A stretch of 64,000 nucleotides of DNA from Hyphomicrobiales bacterium (GCA_900465675.1 UBJR01000007.1:395860-459859); one strand, 5' to 3'; numbered from the stretch's first letter, positions 16,360-25,259 are shown. The notes: generated by a model from the letters alone, not told the origin. Made by a program: numbers and translations.

Positions 16360-17592
16360 ATGGCGCAATTTGACGAAACTACCACCCCACCGATCGCAGC
16401 TCCGGCCGAGCGGCCGAAGGTTGGCATTGGTGGTGTTTTATTTGGTAGGCTGATTAAAGACCTTCGGCGGGGCAGGTTGACGATCATCCTGCCGGAAGGG
16501 GAACACGTCACAGAGCGAGGAACTGAGGACGGACCGGACGCGACAATTGTGATCCGCCGATGGGGTGCACTTCGCAGGCTCGCTGTGTCGGGCGATCTCG
16601 GAGCGGCGGAAGGCTATATTCACGGAGATTGGACCACGCCAGATCTGACGGCGCTAATACGTTTGGTGGCCGCAAACGCGACGCTTTTGTCGCCTGCTCT
16701 GTCCGGGACTTGGATAGCAAGGCTTGTCAGCCGCCTGCGTCATATCCTGAATTCCAATACCAGGCGTGGTAGCCGCCGTAACGTTGAAGCCCATTACGAT
16801 CTGGGCAACGAGTTCTACAAGCACTGGCTTGATAGCTCGATGCTGTACTCATCGGCCGTCTTCGAGAGTGCAACTCAGACTCTTGAGTCGGCGCAGCAAA
16901 ATCGGCTCCAGCTCATTCGCGACAAGCTGGACATGTCGGATGGGCATTGCGTCCTCGAGGTCGGTTGCGGATGGGGCGCTCTGGCGCTCGACATAGCCAC
17001 ACATTCAAATTCACATGTGATGGGCTTAACGCTGTCGCCCTCGCAACTCAAGTGGGCGAACCGCGCCGTAGAGTTGGCGGGTAAAACAAGTCAGGTTGAA
17101 TTGCGGCTGCAAGACTATCGTGATCTTCACGGTCAGTTTGATCGTATCGTATCCATCGAGATGTTCGAAGCGGTCGGTGAAGCCTATTGGCCGGATTACT
17201 TCGCGATGATCAAGCGGTGCATGACATCAGGCGGGCGAACCTTGCTACAGGTCATCTCGATCGAAGAGAGCCGGTTCGACGCCTATCGCGGCAGCACCGA
17301 TTTCATCCAAAGATACATCTTTCCTGGCGGATTTCTGCCGTCCGACGCAGCTCTCCGGGACGCTGTCTCAGACGCAGGGCTCAAGCTGACGGAAGTCGAA
17401 CATTTCGGCAAATCCTACGCTCGTACCCTGCGGGAATGGCGCACACGGTTCCACGCGAATTGGCCGGCTATCGCCGCTCTCGGCTTCGACGAGACGTTCA
17501 AGCGGATGTGGCACTACTATCTTTGTTACTGCGAGGCAGGGTTTGAGGAGGAAAGCATCAATGTTGGACTTTATACGATCGAGCATGCCTAA
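16360..17592 (+). CDS. cfa: Cyclopropane-fatty-acyl-phospholipid synthase
   Basis: A 410-residue enzyme that transfers a methylene from SAM to the double bond of membrane acyl chains. The N-terminal lipid-binding domain (about 25-120) is followed by HYDLGNEFYKHWLD, the SAM loop VLEVGCGWGA, SIEMFEAVGE and YIFPGGFLPS, all standard for CFA synthases. The ATG at 16360 has a GAGGCAGGA site; a TTG at 16300 would add 20 poor residues. The next gene starts inside its 3' end. Control by the ECF11 sigma factor is likely, as in the cfaA gene of Rhodobacter, but is inferred here. Confidence 0.92.
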   Translation: MAQFDETTTPPIAAPAERPKVGIGGVLFGRLIKDLRRGRLTIILPEGEHVTERGTEDGPDATIVIRRWGALRRLAVSGDLGAAEGYIHGDWTTPDLTALIRLVAANATLLSPALSGTWIARLVSRLRHILNSNTRRGSRRNVEAHYDLGNEFYKHWLDSSMLYSSAVFESATQTLESAQQNRLQLIRDKLDMSDGHCVLEVGCGWGALALDIATHSNSHVMGLTLSPSQLKWANRAVELAGKTSQVELRLQDYRDLHGQFDRIVSIEMFEAVGEAYWPDYFAMIKRCMTSGGRTLLQVISIEESRFDAYRGSTDFIQRYIFPGGFLPSDAALRDAVSDAGLKLTEVEHFGKSYARTLREWRTRFHANWPAIAALGFDETFKRMWHYYLCYCEAGFEEESINVGLYTIEHA

Positions 17593-17989
17593 GAAGGCGC
17601 TCTTTGACAGGAACACAACCAAATCGTTTGCCTGGGCAATTCCGGTTGTTCTTGTTGGAGCTGTATTCCCTGCTGAAGCCGCCGATATAAACGGCAACTG
17701 GGCCCGCGGAGACGGGAATGCGCGTGTGCGTATTGCACCTTGCGGCGCTGATCTTTGCGCGGTCAACACATGGATTAAGCCCGGTACGCCGAAAGAGAAG
17801 GAAGGCGACAAACTGGTCATGTCGATCAAGGAGGACAGTGAGGGCAGCTATTCCGGCACCGCTTTCGATCCGCAACGCGATCTGAGCTACAAGCTTACCG
17901 TCAAAGTCGACGGCGCCAGGATGACCACGAAAGGGTGTGTCATCGCCGGTCTGATCTGCAAGGGCGTGGACTGGACACGCATAAACTGA
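17561..17989 (+). CDS. DUF2147 secreted protein
   Basis: A 142-residue protein. A hydrophobic signal segment (about 24-41, ending AEAA) is followed by the DUF2147 domain: GNWARGDGNARVRIAPCG, a second Cys in DLCAVNTW and the final GCVIAGLICKGVDWTRI. The paired cysteines suggest disulfides in the periplasm. The start ATG at 17561 lies 32 bases inside the cfa gene, with GAGGAGGAAAG upstream, so translation is coupled. Family function is unknown. Confidence 0.85.
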   Translation: MLDFIRSSMPKKALFDRNTTKSFAWAIPVVLVGAVFPAEAADINGNWARGDGNARVRIAPCGADLCAVNTWIKPGTPKEKEGDKLVMSIKEDSEGSYSGTAFDPQRDLSYKLTVKVDGARMTTKGCVIAGLICKGVDWTRIN

Positions 17990-18016
17990 GCTTGGAAATC
18001 CATCTGGGGGCCCCGT

Positions 18017-18436
18017 ATGAAAACGTACCTGACCGCATATACCGCAACGCTGATCGCCTTCGTTGCCATCGATTTTGTCTGGCTGAGCGCCATGGCCGAC
18101 CGTCTCTATCGACCAACGTTGGGCGACATGCTTGCGCCGCAGTTCCGATTGGCGCCTGCTGCGGCATTTTACCTGATTTACGCCGCGGGGTTGACCTTCC
18201 TCGCTGTCCGGACGGGTTTGACGTCAGGATCAATGACGACAGCAGTCATCTACGGCGCAGCCGTTGGCTTCATGGCTTATGCCACCTATGATCTGACCAA
18301 CCAGTCTACCTTAAGAAACTGGTCGACTGTCTTGACGGTCGCCGACCTCATTTGGGGAACAGTCTTGTCAGCGGCAGCATCAGGTGTCGGTTTTTGGGTC
18401 ACATATCGGATCTTTGGGGCTGTGGCGCGCCTCTGA
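18017..18436 (+). CDS. DUF2177 membrane protein
   Basis: A 139-residue protein with four membrane helices. The start MKTYLTAYTATLIAFVAID and the motif DFVWL followed by YRPTLGDML are characteristic of DUF2177. It follows the DUF2147 gene by 27 bases. DUF2177 genes are recurrent members of singlet-oxygen (RpoE-ChrR) regulons; its biochemical role is not known. Confidence 0.85.
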   Translation: MKTYLTAYTATLIAFVAIDFVWLSAMADRLYRPTLGDMLAPQFRLAPAAAFYLIYAAGLTFLAVRTGLTSGSMTTAVIYGAAVGFMAYATYDLTNQSTLRNWSTVLTVADLIWGTVLSAAASGVGFWVTYRIFGAVARL

Positions 18437-18517
18437 TGTCCGCACGCGACGTAGGCCGGCAGGCGCTATCGAAGGCCAAGCAAAGACTTGGAGGCGAATT
18501 TTTAGAGTTCATTTTTT

Positions 18518-18546
18518 TGATCCAGCAGCAAGCTGATGCGTAGGTT
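18518..18546 (+). promoter_or_regulatory. ECF11-type promoter of the sigma-chrR operon
   Basis: TGATCC (18518-18523), 17 bases and TAGGTT (18541-18546). TGATCC is the known -35 of RpoE-ChrR-type sigma factors, so this is probably an autoregulatory promoter. The implied transcription start is at about 18553, on top of the first in-frame ATG of the sigma gene. Confidence 0.65.
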
Positions 18547-18551
18547 ACGCC

Positions 18552-19226
18552 ATGAATATGCAGATGCCGCTTCAAATCGGAGTACTTCGAACCACATGCG
18601 CTGACGCGAAAGTGTGGTCGTCTTCAGACGGAGCGCGAAAGGTCGGGAAATTGGAGGAAGAGACCGTTAGCTTAGATGCCGAGCGGATTAAAGCGCTGAT
18701 GTCCGCTGTGGCAGAGTCACGCGATATCGTGGCGTTCGAACTCCTTTACAGGCACTTCTATCCGCGCGTACGCTCTTACATGGTCAAGATGACGAGAGGA
18801 AACCGGATACTCGCAGAGGAGCTGGCGCAGGAAACGATGATGCGCGTCTGGCACAAGGCGGCGCTTTTCGATCCGTCCAAGGCCCAGGCGTCAACGTGGA
18901 TATTCACGATCGCCAGAAATCAGATGATCGACTCTGTTCGAAGAGCGATAAAGCCTGAATTCGATCCAAACGATCCGGCATTCGTCCCGGATGAGTTTGA
19001 GGCCGCCGACTCGCTAATCGAGCGTCAGCAAAGTGCTGCAGCGCTGCGCGGCGCGATGACGACATTGAAGGGCAGATATGCGGAAGTGCTGCGCATGTCG
19101 TTTTTCGAGGGGCTCACCCATTCGACGATCGCGGAAAAACTAAACCTCCCAATTGGAACGGTGAAATCAAGGATTAGGCTTGCATGCGAGAAACTGCGCG
19201 TAGCGCTTCAGGACGAGGCCAAATGA
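18552..19226 (+). CDS. rpoE: ECF11-type RNA polymerase sigma factor (RpoE/ChrR pair)
   Basis: Region 2 (about 60-125) contains FELLYRHFYPRVRSY, AEELAQETMMRVWHKA and STWIFTIARNQMID; region 4 (about 155-215) contains MSFFEGLTHSTIAEKLNLPIGTVKSRI. In relatives it is held by ChrR and released by singlet oxygen. From ATG 18552 it is 224 residues, longer than usual. The promoter at 18518 would start the mRNA at this ATG, so the true start may be GTG 18612 or TTG 18651, which would give a more typical length. The stop overlaps the chrR start as ATGA. Confidence 0.9.
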   Translation: MNMQMPLQIGVLRTTCADAKVWSSSDGARKVGKLEEETVSLDAERIKALMSAVAESRDIVAFELLYRHFYPRVRSYMVKMTRGNRILAEELAQETMMRVWHKAALFDPSKAQASTWIFTIARNQMIDSVRRAIKPEFDPNDPAFVPDEFEAADSLIERQQSAAALRGAMTTLKGRYAEVLRMSFFEGLTHSTIAEKLNLPIGTVKSRIRLACEKLRVALQDEAK

Positions 19227-19876
19227 TCGAACATCATCTGGATGATGACATGCTCCAGCAATATGCGGCCGGAACCCTGGCTGAAGGCTGGAGCGTTGCT
19301 GTGGCGACTCATCTTGCCTTATGCCCGGCATGCCGCTCAAAGCTTTCAATGCTGGAAAGCGTTGGCGGTTATTTTATTGACAGCGAACCTGCTGATGAAG
19401 CCGCGGTGTCACAAAGCTGGGAGAGTCTCAAAGCTAAGATCGATGCGGGTCAGATCGACAAGGTTGTGCCCATTAAGAAAGGCTCGTCGTCTGATCACAC
19501 GTACCCGCAGCCGCTGAGGACCTATATCGACGCAGCCGGAGGCCTGAAATGGCGCCAGCTCGGTCGAGGCGCTGCCCAAATGATGATACCGACCAGCGAC
19601 GAAACAACGACAGTGAGACTGCTCAAGATTCCGGCCGGTCAGCCGGTCCCGGAGCATTCTCACCGAGGCGTTGAATTAACGCTTGTGCTTGACGGCAGTT
19701 TTAGCGACGAGGTTTCGCGATTTGCGCGAGGCGATGTAGAGATGGCCGACGACAGCTTGACGCATCAGCCGAAAGCTGATGCTGGCAGAGACTGTATATG
19801 TCTTGCAGTGACCGAGGCGCCCCTACGCTTCAAGAGCAGGTTTTTGCGGTTGATACAGCCAATCCTCGGGATTTGA
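19223..19876 (+). CDS. chrR: ChrR-type zinc anti-sigma factor
   Basis: A 217-residue protein. The N-terminal zinc anti-sigma domain has His near residues 4-5 and the HLALCPACR motif at about 32-40 (H-x3-C-x2-C). The C-terminal cupin domain (about 105-200) carries metal ligands in HSHRGVELTLVLDGSF and the later HQ pair. In Rhodobacter ChrR the first domain binds sigma E, and the cupin is needed for release on singlet oxygen. It starts within the sigma gene stop (ATGA), the standard arrangement for the pair. Confidence 0.93.
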   Translation: MIEHHLDDDMLQQYAAGTLAEGWSVAVATHLALCPACRSKLSMLESVGGYFIDSEPADEAAVSQSWESLKAKIDAGQIDKVVPIKKGSSSDHTYPQPLRTYIDAAGGLKWRQLGRGAAQMMIPTSDETTTVRLLKIPAGQPVPEHSHRGVELTLVLDGSFSDEVSRFARGDVEMADDSLTHQPKADAGRDCICLAVTEAPLRFKSRFLRLIQPILGI

Positions 19877-19959
19877 CTTCAGTATTCATCGGCCGAGTAA
19901 CCGCAGACCTTCCCACTACCTGCCGTTCAGATCATGCTGCACTATATTTGTCTGATTTT

Positions 19960-19988
19960 TGAACCGGAGCGGCGGTCATTCGTAGAAC
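19960..19988 (+). promoter_or_regulatory. ECF11-type promoter of the fasciclin gene
   Basis: TGAACC (19960-19965), 17 bases and TAGAAC (19983-19988) lie 40 bases before the fasciclin start. They share spacing and the TAG -10 core with the site at 18518. Confidence 0.6.
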
Positions 19989-20028
19989 CTCTACCGAGCC
20001 AAGAGGCCGGCATTGAGAGGAGATGATC

Positions 20029-20586
20029 ATGAAGAAATTTCTGGTAGTTTCGGCAGTCGCGTTGGCCAGTATGATGACAGGCAGCCTGGCTGCATATGCC
20101 GCCAACCCTAAGGTTGGCGGAGCGGCGATGTTCGAGGACAAGAACATCGTTGAAAACGCTGTGAATTCGAAGGATCACACGACGCTCGTCGCTGCCGTCA
20201 AGGCTGCGGGCCTGGTGTCGACGCTTGAAGGGAAGGGGCCATTTACCGTGTTTGCTCCGACCAACGAAGCCTTTGATGCCCTTCCCAAAGGGACCGTCGA
20301 GACCCTACTCAAGCCAGAGAACAAGGACAAGCTCGTCAAAATTCTGACTTGCCACGTGGTCGCCGCTGATGCCATGGCCAGCACCGTCGCCAAGATGATC
20401 AAGGATGATGGCGGCGAACATGACATCAAGACCGTCGGCGGCTGCGTTTTGAAGGCCAAGGAAAACATGGGCAAGATCACGCTCACCGACGAGGCGGGAG
20501 GAACTGCTACCGTGACGATCGCTGACGTCAAGCAGTCGAACGGCGTGATCCACGTCGTTGATAAGGTACTTCTTCCGAAGATGTGA
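20029..20586 (+). CDS. Secreted fasciclin (beta-Ig-H3) domain protein
   Basis: A 185-residue protein with a signal peptide (1-25, ending AAYA) and one FAS1 domain (about 40-184): LVAAVKAAGLVSTL, GPFTVFAPTNEAF, HVV and the closing NGVIHVVDKVLLP. ATG 20029 is preferred over 20023 because GAGAGGAG then has proper spacing. FAS1 proteins mediate adhesion or lipid contacts outside the cell. A fasciclin gene is a known member of the Rhodobacter sigma E regulon, and the promoter here agrees. A strong terminator follows. Confidence 0.92.
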   Translation: MKKFLVVSAVALASMMTGSLAAYAANPKVGGAAMFEDKNIVENAVNSKDHTTLVAAVKAAGLVSTLEGKGPFTVFAPTNEAFDALPKGTVETLLKPENKDKLVKILTCHVVAADAMASTVAKMIKDDGGEHDIKTVGGCVLKAKENMGKITLTDEAGGTATVTIADVKQSNGVIHVVDKVLLPKM

Positions 20587-20594
20587 GTTCGAGC

Positions 20595-20618
20595 GCCGGG
20601 CCGAATTATCGGCCCGGC
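20595..20618 (+). terminator. Rho-independent terminator of the fasciclin gene
   Basis: GCCGGGCCGA, loop ATTA and TCGGCCCGGC form a perfect 10-bp stem nine bases after the stop, followed by ATTTTCT. Confidence 0.8.
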
Positions 20619-20745
20619 ATTTTCTCGGTCTGAATAGATCTTCTCTTTTTTAGGTATCGGGCGCGTTCGAACGCTAACCGGCGGCAACGCCAGTGCGGAG
20701 TGGCCGGACCTAGAAGACGCCAATTAGCATCATTCCCCGGAAACA

Positions 20746-21415
20746 TTGTCTGTCATCTCCGTCGCGGCGAACGAGCCCAAGCGCCGTTTAGTCGCTGGAT
20801 ACAGCGTCCGTGAAGTTGCTGCCTGGGCGCTGGCGGGGCTCATCAGCGGGACACAGGCGCTCCGGCTCGTCGCGGCGCGCGGAGGCGATGAAACTAGCAA
20901 GTCGCGGTCGCGAAGGATTGACGTTTGTCCGGGGAATGAAGCGGGAGGCAGTCGCAAGATTATGCCGCGCGCAGGAAACTGCAATTGCGATCGCCAATCC
21001 CGGCAATGGATTCGTCGTAAGGGGCACAGTCGCCGTCCTCCAAACTTTAGAAGAAGAGGCAGTTCGCAGCGGCGCCGAGCGTATTGTCCGTCTTAAAGTC
21101 CATGTTGCCTCACATACGCCAAGACTCGCAAACGCATCTGCCGCGTTTGCATCTTCTCTAGCAAAAGCAGCCATCTGCCCTGAGGTTCCGAGCGGGATTC
21201 TTCTCTTCAGTGGTATCGACGGCGCCTCGGTGCTTGATCTCACGTCAGCTCAGATTAAGCTCGCTGATCAAATCTCGCATACAGTTGAATGGGCCAGGTG
21301 TCTGGAGAGTTGCAGGGAGGCTGGCGCAAGTGCATTTCTGGAACTCTGCCCCGGACACGCTTTGAGCGCTATGGCGGCCGAAGTCGATCCACAAGTGCTG
21401 TGCGGAAGACTTTAA
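20746..21415 (+). pseudogene. mdcH-like malonyl acyltransferase, truncated and frameshifted
   Basis: The first frame reads VAGYSVREVAAWALAGL, the acyltransferase nucleophile elbow (normally GYSVGE) of MdcH, the epsilon subunit of malonate decarboxylase. After about 20880 the frame changes to one reading REGLTFVRGM, then VHVASHTPRLANA (the active-site His region), then the C-terminus FLELCPGHALSAM. The N-terminal third, with the first active-site Gln, is absent. No other mdc genes are nearby, so this is a relic. Confidence 0.75.
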
Positions 21416-21788
21416 AGCCCTCTCTGGACTACGGGATTTGGTCGGCAGTCAGTCTCAACCATAGGCGTCGACCTTAGGCTGAGGTTAACAACTGGCTTTC
21501 ATTTTGCGATCGTCGGCTTAGCATCCCACCAGCTCGATCTGACGTTGAAGAACCGGAAAAAAGCGGTTCCAGCCGCTCGATCTCAACTCGGAAACATCGG
21601 GTAAATCAAACCCAACGCTTTTCCTGGCAGTTTCACGCAACTTGCCCGACCGGGGATCTTCACTCTAACTACAGTCGAGCCGATTCTGCCGCTCTGACCA
21701 GAGACAATGGCTTCCTATCTTCGTTGCGGCAAACTGAAAGTGAAGTCCGACACGCGGGCAGTCATGCCATCCGGATCGGCCATGTCTG
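21416..21788. other. Intergenic stretch without a gene
   Basis: It holds one small inverted repeat near 21551-21571 (GAACCG, eight bases, CGGTTC) and no supported ORF. It lies between the 3' ends of the mdcH relic and the convergent FAD gene. Confidence 0.4.
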
Positions 21789-22775
21789 TCAGAGCCGTTC
21801 TCCGATCGCTTTGGAAAGCCTAGTTGCACTTAGAAATGCTGCTTCGACTCTGTTGCCAATCGTCCAATCCCCGCATGCAGCAAGACCGTTTTCAAGGTCC
21901 ATAAGAACGTCACTTTCACTGACTGTCTGTACATTGGCGAACTTCCAGCGATGGACGTTAGCCGAGAGAACACCTTCGGGAACGCCGGGCAGCAGTCTAG
22001 CCAGGCTATCGAGCATGGCCGTACGAACGACTTCCAAGTCGTCATCGACGTGTCGATCGGCCCATTGGTTTTGCGAGTGAACGACAATCGTCGGCAAAGG
22101 CGAGCGTTGCGGGCGTGACGTGCAGTCGGCGACCCATGCGATCACCTCGTCGTCATAGCGCACCGCACAGTGGCGTCCCAAGGCACGCGATTGAAGGATG
22201 AGCATCAGTGTAAAGCAAGCATTCATCTTTGTGCTCGCTGCGGCTCGAAAGCCGCTGTAGTTCGCAGGCATCAAGGCCATCGCCTGGGGAGCAGGACAGG
22301 CGGCGACAACCCAGTCGAAGGGACCAGCTCGCTCGTAACCAGTGGCGAGTCTCCAGTTACACGGGCTCCCTTCGATAGCATCAATCGTCACGCCTAGCCG
22401 GATGTCCAATCCATGTGCCATCCACTTAGGAAGCGCCGTCATGGATGGTACGCCGACAAATCTTGGGGCACGATCGCTCTCGTCGATGATTGATGCGGAG
22501 CCCATCGATGAGGAGCCGATGGTTCCTGACCACGTTTCGACGAAGCCGAGTTCGAGTGCCGGCTCTAACATAGCGTGGAACAAGGGGTCGCGGACGGTAA
22601 AATACTGGGCGCCGTGATCGAACGTGATTTCGCCGGCACGCCGGGTTGCCATTCTGCCTCCGACACCTTGGCTCTTTTCAAAGATCGTAATGTCAGCAAT
22701 GCCATGCAGCGATCGTGCGAAGGTCAGTCCTGCAATCCCGGCCCCTATAACTGCAATTTTCTTTCGATCGGACAT
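21789..22775 (-). CDS. FAD/NAD(P)-binding amine-oxidase-like protein
   Basis: A 328-residue flavoprotein of the renalase-like group. The N-terminus IAVIGAGIAGLTFARSL binds the FAD ADP moiety, FEKSQGVGGRMATRR follows, and DHGAQYFTVRD is the family's typical substrate-side motif. The C-terminus CGDWTIGNRVEAAFLSATRLSKAI closes the FAD site. ATG 22775 with AGGA upstream is the likely start. Homologues are often part of photo-oxidative stress regulons. A degenerate promoter-like element (CGATCT, 18 bases, TAAGGT on the minus strand) lies upstream. The reaction is unknown. Confidence 0.85.
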   Translation of the reverse strand: MSDRKKIAVIGAGIAGLTFARSLHGIADITIFEKSQGVGGRMATRRAGEITFDHGAQYFTVRDPLFHAMLEPALELGFVETWSGTIGSSSMGSASIIDESDRAPRFVGVPSMTALPKWMAHGLDIRLGVTIDAIEGSPCNWRLATGYERAGPFDWVVAACPAPQAMALMPANYSGFRAAASTKMNACFTLMLILQSRALGRHCAVRYDDEVIAWVADCTSRPQRSPLPTIVVHSQNQWADRHVDDDLEVVRTAMLDSLARLLPGVPEGVLSANVHRWKFANVQTVSESDVLMDLENGLAACGDWTIGNRVEAAFLSATRLSKAIGERL

Positions 22776-22887
22776 CACATTTCCTTTGTATTGACCTTAC
22801 GTAGAATGGTGCTTGTCAGATCGCGAGGGAGCGACTGCTGGCAAGGTGGCCGCGAACCTCCCATCGACCGAAACCTCGTGTTGAAGC

Positions 22888-23470
22888 TCATACACTTATT
22901 TTTTCCGACCGCCCGCGAGATAACATTCGTTGCAGCGTTCGACGGTGCATGTTGAGGAGACGGGCAGTCGCCGAGACGTTGTTTCCGGTTTCCGCAAACA
23001 CGCTGGTCACGTGCTCCCAGCGAACGAGCTCGGCAGATTTGATGGCATCCCCTGAAGACAACTTTAATGCGTTTGCCACACCGAGAACGTCAAGGATTTC
23101 GTCCGCGTCGGCGGGTTTGCTCAAAAATTCAGTTGCGCCAAGTTTGACTGCGGTCACGGCCGACTGAACGTTTCCATAACCAGTCAAGACCAGAGTTTTG
23201 GTCTCAGGAGAAATATCGCGCACTTCCGCTACGATATCGAGACCACTCCGATCGCCGATCCGTTATAACGATATCGAAACGACGAAGTCCAAGCGCGTCG
23301 ATCGCATCGCTGACCGTATTATAGATCCCCGTGTCGAATCCACGGTCCTGAAGCGCTTTGCCAAGTCGCCGCGCGAACACGCAGTCGTCATCAACAAGGA
23401 GAGCCAGGCACCTGGCATCTGAATCTGCTGCTGCGCCAGTCGCCATCGAACCGAACCCTATCATGACGTG
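22888..23470 (-). pseudogene. ActR/RegA-type response regulator, frameshifted
   Basis: The receiver domain starts in one frame (LALLVDDDCVFARRLGKAL to FDIVITD, the phospho-Asp) and continues in another (VRDISPETKTLVLTGYG, then FLSKPAD). The C-terminus has the Fis-like helix-turn-helix ARLLNMHRRTLQRML of the ActR/PrrA/RegA family, which controls redox-responsive genes with a RegB-type kinase. The break at about 23255 fits loss of eight bases between two GGATC repeats. No partner kinase is near. It is inactive unless the sequence has an error here. Confidence 0.8.
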
Positions 23471-23507
23471 CTCCTTGCTGAGCTTGTGGGCTGCTGTCCC
23501 TGGACAA

Positions 23508-24752
23508 TTATCGGTGACTGGTCGCCCCACTGGCCTTTGCTTGAGCGTCGTTATCGCCATCAATCAAACTGGAGACCGTTAAGATGTCCTTGTCGCCGCG
23601 GCCGCAGAGATTGAGGATGACGATTGCTTCCGCCGGCATCTCGGGGGCAATCTTGATCAACTCCGCCAATGCATGAGACGGCTCCAGAGCAGGGATGATC
23701 CCCTCTTCGGTAGCGAGATACTGGAAGGCATCGAGCGCTTCCTGGTCGGTGGCTGACCTGTACGAAACCCTGCCTTGCTCCTTCAACCACGCGTGCTCCG
23801 GCCCAACTCCGGGATAGTCGAGACCCGCCGAAATCGAGTGGCCTTCTTGAATCTGACCATCTAGATCCTGGAGAAGGTAGGTGCGATTGCCATGCAGGAT
23901 GCCTGGCGTCCCCTTTGAAAGCGAAGCGCAGTGCTCATCCGTATCGACGCCTCGGCCCCCGGCCTCGACGCCGATCATCTCAACGTCACGATCACCGAGA
24001 AATGCATGAAACAGGCCAATTGCATTCGAGCCGCCGCCGACTGCCGCAATCAGGAGGTTTGGAAGGCGCCCTTCATATTCGAGGATCTGCTTGCGTGCTT
24101 CGGTGCCAATAATCGATTGTAGTGTTCTGACCATTTCCGGATACGGATGTGGCCCGGCGACGGTGCCAATCAGATAATAGGTGTCGTCGATGTTGGACAC
24201 CCAATCACGAAGTGCTTCGTTCATGGCGTCCTTGAGAGTTCCGTTCCCAGACGTGACAGGTCTTACCTCTGCGCCCAGAAGCTTCATTCTGAAAACGTTC
24301 GGCGCCTGTCGCTCGATATCCTTGGCGCCCATGTAGATGATGCACTGGAGGCCAAAGCGCGCTGCGACTGTCGCAGTTGCGACCCCATGCTGGCCGGCGC
24401 CTGTTTCGGCAATGATACGGCGCTTGCCCATCCTCTGGGCGATTAGTATCTGGCCGACACAGTTATTGATTTTGTGAGATCCTGTATGATTTAGTTCATC
24501 TCGCTTGAGATAGATGCGTGCGCTTCCCAGAGCGGCTGTCAGACGCTCGGCAAAATAAAGCGGGCTTGGGCGTCCGACATAGTGTCCCGAGAGGTACTCA
24601 AATCGTTCCCAGAACGATGGATCAGCTTTCGCCTCCTGCCATCGAGCGCCGAGATCGAGCAAAAGCGGCATCAGGGTTTCTGCGACAAAGCTCCCGCCGA
24701 ATTGACCAAAAAATCCATCAATATCGGGCATCGCAGAATTCATGTCTTGCAT
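23508..24752 (-). CDS. trpB: Tryptophan synthase beta chain
   Basis: A 414-residue PLP enzyme that joins indole and serine. The PLP lysine lies in HTGSHKINN, the phosphate loop in VGGGSNAIG, and [16 protein letters not shown] is the TrpB1-type activation region. ATG 24752 has GAGGAAA upstream. The C-terminus ends [10 protein letters not shown] plus about 20 extra residues. Neither trpA nor trpF is nearby, so this is a stand-alone copy, likely additional to the chromosomal trp operon, and it may recycle indole. The assignment is firm; the reason for its place here is unclear. Confidence 0.93.
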   Translation of the reverse strand: MQDMNSAMPDIDGFFGQFGGSFVAETLMPLLLDLGARWQEAKADPSFWERFEYLSGHYVGRPSPLYFAERLTAALGSARIYLKRDELNHTGSHKINNCVGQILIAQRMGKRRIIAETGAGQHGVATATVAARFGLQCIIYMGAKDIERQAPNVFRMKLLGAEVRPVTSGNGTLKDAMNEALRDWVSNIDDTYYLIGTVAGPHPYPEMVRTLQSIIGTEARKQILEYEGRLPNLLIAAVGGGSNAIGLFHAFLGDRDVEMIGVEAGGRGVDTDEHCASLSKGTPGILHGNRTYLLQDLDGQIQEGHSISAGLDYPGVGPEHAWLKEQGRVSYRSATDQEALDAFQYLATEEGIIPALEPSHALAELIKIAPEMPAEAIVILNLCGRGDKDILTVSSLIDGDNDAQAKASGATSHR

Positions 24753-24854
24753 CGCGTTTTCCTCGTTTATCCGTTGTACGCGAGCGTTTCGGTTTGGATG
24801 TTCTTTTTTAAAATAAGCAGATCGACCGTCCGGTAGGCGCTCGAAACATAATGT

Positions 24855-24879
24855 GGAACATTCCACCCGTCCGCGTGTT
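24855..24879 (+). promoter_or_regulatory. EcfG-like promoter candidate
   Basis: GGAAC (24855-24859), 16 bases and TGTT (24876-24879) lie 27 bases before the response-regulator ATG. The GGAAC is also part of an inverted repeat, TGGAA-CA-TTCCA. Confidence 0.5.
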
Positions 24880-24905
24880 GACCAGCGCTTCTACGGGGGA
24901 TTGGG

Positions 24906-25259
24906 ATGCTCAAGGTACTGGTAGTAGAAGACGAAGTCCTTATCCGGCTGACGGTCATCGACGTGCTGGAAGAGGCCGGTTTTGAGGTAGTTGAGGCTGG
25001 CTCGGCTGATGAAGCGATGGAGCTCCTTGAAGATCACAGCATAAATCTGCTTTTCACCGATGTGCAAATGCCTGGAAAGCTTTCGGGTGTGGATCTAGCC
25101 AAAGCGGTTGCGGTACGTTTTCCTGACGCAGGCATCGTCGTCGTATCAGGGAGACTAACGCCTGAAGATATCGATTTGCCGCACGGAGCAGAGTTTTTCT
25201 CTAAGCCCTACGATTTCACGAGGATCGTCGCCAGTTTGAACCGTCTTTCGAAAATCTAA
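24906..25259 (+). CDS. Single-domain response regulator
   Basis: A 117-residue stand-alone receiver. The acidic pocket is VVEDE, the phospho-acceptor Asp is in LLFTDVQMPG, and the conserved Lys is in FFSKPYD. There is no output domain, so it works as a phosphate shuttle or by binding a partner. It is followed by an HWE kinase gene, its probable partner. This FxTDxxMPG-type receiver is very common next to HWE kinases in Rhizobiales. A similar receiver is encoded at 53466. Confidence 0.9.
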   Translation: MLKVLVVEDEVLIRLTVIDVLEEAGFEVVEAGSADEAMELLEDHSINLLFTDVQMPGKLSGVDLAKAVAVRFPDAGIVVVSGRLTPEDIDLPHGAEFFSKPYDFTRIVASLNRLSKI

